Below, piece after piece: positions 16,501 through 20,183 of a stretch of DNA of 20,183 bases (the first letter of the stretch is position 1; every line of letters begins with the position of its first letter). Origin of the DNA: Phytophthora quininea (Eukaryota > Oomycota > Peronosporomycetes > Peronosporales > Peronosporaceae); assembly GCA_011947345.1 (NCBI GenBank), contig JAAVTG010000839.1:1-20183 (forward strand). Direction: 5' to 3'. The position numbers and the translations under genes are program-made. The notes beneath the pieces were generated by a model that made no database searches, was not told the DNA's origin, and saw only the letters and a list, made by a program, of their open reading frames with translations.

Positions 16501-19500
16501 TGTTGTATCCTTTGAGGAGTTTGCTGTATGGTACTCTCAGCACGGCTACACGATTATTGCGTGGATTGAACTACTGGATACGAAGAAGTGGCCCGAGGTG
16601 AATCGCTCAGTATCGGAGGCCATTCTTCGCTACAATAGCCGACAGCAGCATGCTATGGCGAACGCCACACAAATGGGGTCTGAAGAGACTGACTCTGGGT
16701 CGTCCAATGACACTGTTTCGTCTAACGAGAGCACCCGTCGCAGTCGCGACTCGTTAGAAGCCAACCACCCAGAATCGGACGTGACGATGCTGAACACTGC
16801 CGCCTTCCAAACGGCTAATCGCACTGCCGTTGAGGTGGGAATGGATGCTGTCAGTGGCATCGCAAACCTCATCACGTCTCCATCGGCCTCAGCAGCCGCG
16901 GCGAAAGACCTGTCGTCTGTGGCGCTGCAATTCAAACTAACAAGCTACGACAACACGACTCTGCGCATTCGTCTGAAAGACGTAGCCATTGTATACACGA
17001 TTTCGGAACGCATGAACTTTAGCCGGATGGCAAGTGGAGAACTCGTGCATCTACTAAAGAAGCACGCGCATCGCCGTTCACTTACTAAGCCTGGGTACTT
17101 ACGCGCAATGCGTGATCTTGTTCCACGCGACGAGCTGTCGAACGAAGATCAAGAGTTCTTATCGTTCCATTTGCTGCGCATTTTCACTCTTTTCGAGAGC
17201 GAGTGTGTTGCAAGACGGTGGAGCCAATGGCGATAGCAGCAGCGACGACGATCAACTCGCAAATGGCGTCGGCATGAGCACAATTTCGGTGGAAACCTTG
17301 CAACTTGCTGCAGGAATGAGCATTTTCTGTGGAACGACGAAAAGCGCAAAGCTGAGTGTGCTGTTTAAGCTGTTCGCCTCACATGGAGATGGCTTTGTCT
17401 CTCGCCGGCGCTTTTTGAGATGTTAAAGTCAATCTTGGTGGTACTCTTTGCTTTCTCAAGCTATAACGCCACGAGAGGTCACTCGAATGACACTGAGTCT
17501 GTCAGCTCGTGGAGCACGAACTCGATTGCAGAAAAGACTGCCGGTGCTGTTGTCTCGAAGCTTTTCTGCGAAGCCACATGCAAACACACCGACGCCATCA
17601 ACCTTGCGGGTTGCAGCTTGGTACGCAGCAGGTGGGTATATGGACTGTCCGTGGCTCGAGCTTCTTGACCTGTCCAAGTGGCCAGCTAAAGAAGCATTTG
17701 AGGCTAGCAAGCGTGAAAAACCGTTGATCTACGCGTTTGACATGCTTGAAGAAGGCAGCATTCTGCACTTTACCGAGAGCGATATCTCGACGTATCTGTT
17801 CATGTTGCGCTCGACGAAGTTGGGAAGTTTAAGCGTGAGCAAAGTGTACGACGCGCTGTTAGCATACGCGACTCCGTCGGCCGAGGAAGCGCTCAAGATG
17901 TCCAAAGCGGCGACGCAAAGCCGTCGCGGCCAAATGTATTCCTACGCAGCTGTTGAGGAGGACGAAGGAGCGTACTTGATCCTTACGCGGAATAACTTTT
18001 ACGAGTGTATCCGAAGCTTGGTTTCGAAAGAAGGCATGCCGGAGAAGGCACAGCAGACGTCGTCGAAACTACTATCGCGCCTGTTTAACGTGTTCGACCG
18101 CAAGCGTTGCGGTCGTGTTAATGCGTTGGAACTCGCTTGCGGCAGGCATCCTCGGAAAGGTTCAAAGAGCCAAAAACTATCCCTCGCCTTTGATTTCATC
18201 ACGAAAATGCGACAACAACGACACAAGACCCTATCAAGCTACGCACCAGCACCACCAAGCACAACGGTAGGCTTCACGGGAGGATTTGGTACGGGGACTG
18301 GCGGCTTTCCCCTTGGATTAGGCGTTCAAAGCGCTCAATTTATGAGCGGAACTGGTGGATTCGGCTTCTCAAGCACTCGTGGCTTGGGATCTACAGCTCA
18401 CGGGATGCGTGGGGGTGTGAATCGACAAGCTTCGATTCCGCCCGTAGCTGATATGAGTGCACTTCCCACTCGGTGCTGTTTATCTCTGCTCATTTTCACT
18501 ACTATGATATGGCACTTAGCGATGGGACGTACCGCCTTGGGTTGGAGAAAATTTACGTAGAAGCTGATGACTTTATTGAAGAAGCCATGGGCGATCTCAT
18601 GACTGACGTCACAGCTAACGGAGGAGCGACAGCCACAGCGACCACTGCGCTGTCAGGTTTCGGCAGTGCGCGATCACGAGCCCGCGTCACGTTTGAACAG
18701 TTTGGCGAGTGGTACAACACGGGCGGGTATCAGCTCATTTCGTGGGTGGAACTGCTGGACGTGAACAAATGGCAACAGCAACAAGAATTCCAAGAGCAGT
18801 CCATGTCTATGAATGGACCGGCCTCTGTCTATCGTAGCAAACGCACAGCGCCCGTCTTGGGTTCTCAAAGTCGACCCAATGTCTGCAGCGGCTCCAATAC
18901 CAGTGGAACCCGTTCAACCAATTCACAACTCTGTCAAACCCGTAACTAAGCGACGACAGGTGCGACAGAGTGACATTGTGTCGACACCTTTTGTTCGTGG
19001 ACTTCCAGGTGTCGATGGCGAAGGACAAAAGCAAGATGTACGGGAATCTGCAGGCGCGATCAGCCTGGCATCAGATGGCCCCATCATGGTGTTTGCTGTG
19101 GCGACTGATGCACGAGAGTTGGAGTTTTTAACGAGGATATTGCAACGCTCAAGTTGCTTTTGCGCCAGACGCAACTGCACACTGTAACCTCGTGGGAACT
19201 GCAAGGGGCGATGATGGAGGCGTTGAATTTCCCCGCTGCTTCCAGCAGTAGTGTTGCTGACACGACGCGGCACTTTTGTGCGTGCCTTGCAGCAAGTTTG
19301 TGGCACTCTGCCTCTTGTTGCCACAGCAAAGGATCAGACTGGGTTCTTAAGCGACGAGGGCATGGAAATGGTTCATTCATTGCTAGGGGTGTTTGCTCAT
19401 GAACCAACTTCTGACAACGAGCAGGAAGATGTCCACACAGACGGCGACGATGACGACGAGTCTGAGGACCCCATTGATGTGGGTGCTGCCGTTTGTGGCA

Positions 19501-19958
19501 TGCTAGTTGTGTGTGAAGGCACAATGCTCGAGAAGTTAAAGTGCTGTGCAGCACTTCTGTCCGATGACGACGAGGGGGCATTCAAAGAGGAAGGCGAAGG
19601 TGAGGAAGACGCTGACGACTCTAAAATGAAGTTGGAGACGCTCAGATCGAGTCTGATGTGCTTCCTGATGGCCTTCTACGGTATGAGCAGCTCTTTGAGT
19701 GCCGAGCTGGCTCGGTACTCGGCCGAACTTGGCGCCGACGCCGTACTGCAGTCCTTCGAGAGCGCCGACTCGTCGATTGAAGACAAGATCGAGCTCGACC
19801 TGAAAAAGGAGGTATCGCTGAGAGAGTTCTGCGGCTGGTTTAGCGAGACGGGCTACCCGTCCCACCCGTGGCTGGAGCTGGCAGAACTCAACCACTGGCC
19901 AGCAGCCATCAACGTCTGCGGTAGCAACGGGATTACTAGCGACGGCGAAGACGACTAA
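13528..19958 (+). CDS. giant six-module EF-hand-related protein
   Basis: Coding is continuous from an ATG at 13528 (Pro/Lys/Arg-rich start) to TAA at 19958, about 2,140 codons, with no intron needed. The protein is six tandem modules of roughly 300-400 residues. Each has a helical N-part, an EF-hand-like pair and a C-terminal signature, F..[FW]..W[YF]...G[YF]....W[ILV]ELL[DE]..KW. Examples are WLELLDLRKW (~15250), WIELLDTKKW (~16563), WLELLDLSKW (~17650), WVELLDVNKW (~18740) and WLELAELNHW (~19870). The first module is diverged (WVKLLNQKRW, ~14310). Only module 3 keeps a canonical calcium loop. Linkers are acidic (14400-14480, 15060-15170), Ser/Ala-rich (~15500-15600) or Gly/Phe-rich (18260-18420). 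There is no signal peptide or membrane segment, so it is probably cytosolic or scaffold-like. About fourteen one-base frame changes interrupt it, several in T-runs, and protein similarity resumes at once each time. The first ~60 codons are uncertain. Confidence 0.8.
16094..16129 (+). other. canonical EF-hand calcium loop in module 3
   Basis: The 12 residues DADGDGCLTRRE fit the EF-hand loop, with Asp at positions 1, 3 and 5, Gly at 6 and Glu at 12. Flanking helices are present (KLAFAYRLF before, MWKYLRSFLTMLL after). The matching loop of module 2 reads DADSKGYLNRQQ and lacks the position-5 acid and the position-12 Glu. Module 4 reads ASHGDGFVSRR and also lacks key ligands. Calcium binding is therefore expected mainly here. 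Confidence 0.85.
18264..18425 (+). other. Gly/Phe-rich low-complexity linker in the EF-hand protein
   Basis: Within module 5, between the first EF-hand-like helix pair and the second half, lies a stretch rich in Gly, Phe, Ser and Thr (GFTGGFGTGTGGFPLGLG, then GTGGFGFSSTRGLGS). It resembles flexible or phase-separating linkers. It interrupts the module where modules 2-4 have none, so it is probably a late expansion. Confidence 0.6.
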
Positions 19959-20033
19959 GGAAGGTGGATAGAGAGATGAGATGCTAGCAGGCCGACGAAG
20001 GCCTACTCGTATGCACAATGTAGTTTTATGCCT

Positions 20034-20183
20034 TTACTGATTCTTCTTCTTCTTGTCTTCATCCTCAGTTGGAGTGGCTGCATCGCCGTGTAGGGAATGC
20101 CATCCCCACCAGGATGACTGTAGCTCCCAGGAACCAGCGCATGGGCAGATGCTCCTGGAAGAAGAAGAAGCCTCCAGCTGCAG
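20034..20183 (-). CDS. C-terminal end of a DMT/EamA-type transporter (partial)
   Basis: The minus strand entering from the right edge encodes FFFFQEHLPMRWFLGATVIL then VGMAF, a last transmembrane helix with the E-x-L-x-x-R-W-x-L-G-A pattern seen at the end of small drug/metabolite-transporter family proteins such as TMEM42. One frame over, the frame ends in a hydrophilic tail DAATPTEDEDKKKKNQ and a TAA at 20036-20034. The change of frame falls at a CCC run near 20101-20106 (one base too many), like the other breaks in this window. Only about 50 codons are visible, so the family call is tentative. It is convergent with the EF-hand gene, 75 bp apart. Confidence 0.5.
   Translation of the reverse strand: MQLEASSSSRSICPCAGSWELQSSWWGWHSLHGDAATPTEDEDKKKKNQ

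Noticed and set aside
14250..19270. Introns as the cause of the frame changes in the EF-hand gene
   Set aside because: At the breaks the conserved protein continues within a few bases, leaving no room for a 60-80-bp intron, and no GT-AG pairs fit. Single-base indels explain them better. Programmed frameshifting is implausible at so many sites of both signs.

Overview
The window looks like oomycete (Phytophthora/Pythium-type) nuclear DNA. The evidence is short GT-AG introns of about 69-81 bp, compact divergent genes, a secreted EGF-repeat protein of a type common in oomycetes, and a non-LTR retrotransposon whose domain order (zinc finger, RNase H, reverse transcriptase, restriction-like endonuclease) I know from the oomycete branch of the Utopia clade. 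No tRNA, rRNA, CRISPR or bacterial operon signal was seen.

Layout. (1) 1-3348 is AT-rich, gene-poor and full of relics: a 25-bp tandem repeat at the left edge, a decayed Ser/Asp-rich reading frame, a likely DDE-transposase remnant, and an N-terminal fragment of a second copy of the retroelement. (2) 3349-10784 is a repeat-in-repeat structure. A ~550-bp sequence is present twice (3349-3897 and 10174-10724). A 71-bp sequence is present twice around the second copy. Between the two long copies lies a ~6.2-kb Utopia-like element on the minus strand, with a 24-bp coding minisatellite at its 5' side and a strong hairpin beyond it. The simplest reading is that the element landed in a two-unit, 610-bp tandem repeat. 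(3) 10970-20183 is a gene-dense single-copy region. It holds a five-exon Tim17/NDUFA11-like mitochondrial membrane protein gene (+), a four-exon secreted EGF-like gene (-), a very long intronless EF-hand-related gene (+) made of six tandem modules, and the 3' end of a likely drug/metabolite-transporter-type gene (-) at the right edge. The EGF-like and EF-hand genes are divergent with 165 bp between their start codons.

Nearly every gene, including the retroelement, the mitochondrial gene, the EGF gene, the EF-hand gene and the edge gene, is broken by one-base frame changes. Several of these fall exactly in mononucleotide runs, and the conserved protein resumes at once in the next frame. That points to uncorrected indels in the assembly more than to pseudogenes, so the genes are annotated as genes with the breaks noted.

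The two items most worth following are the six-module EF-hand-related protein, which I cannot place in any named family, and the Utopia-like element sitting outside any visible U2 snRNA gene.
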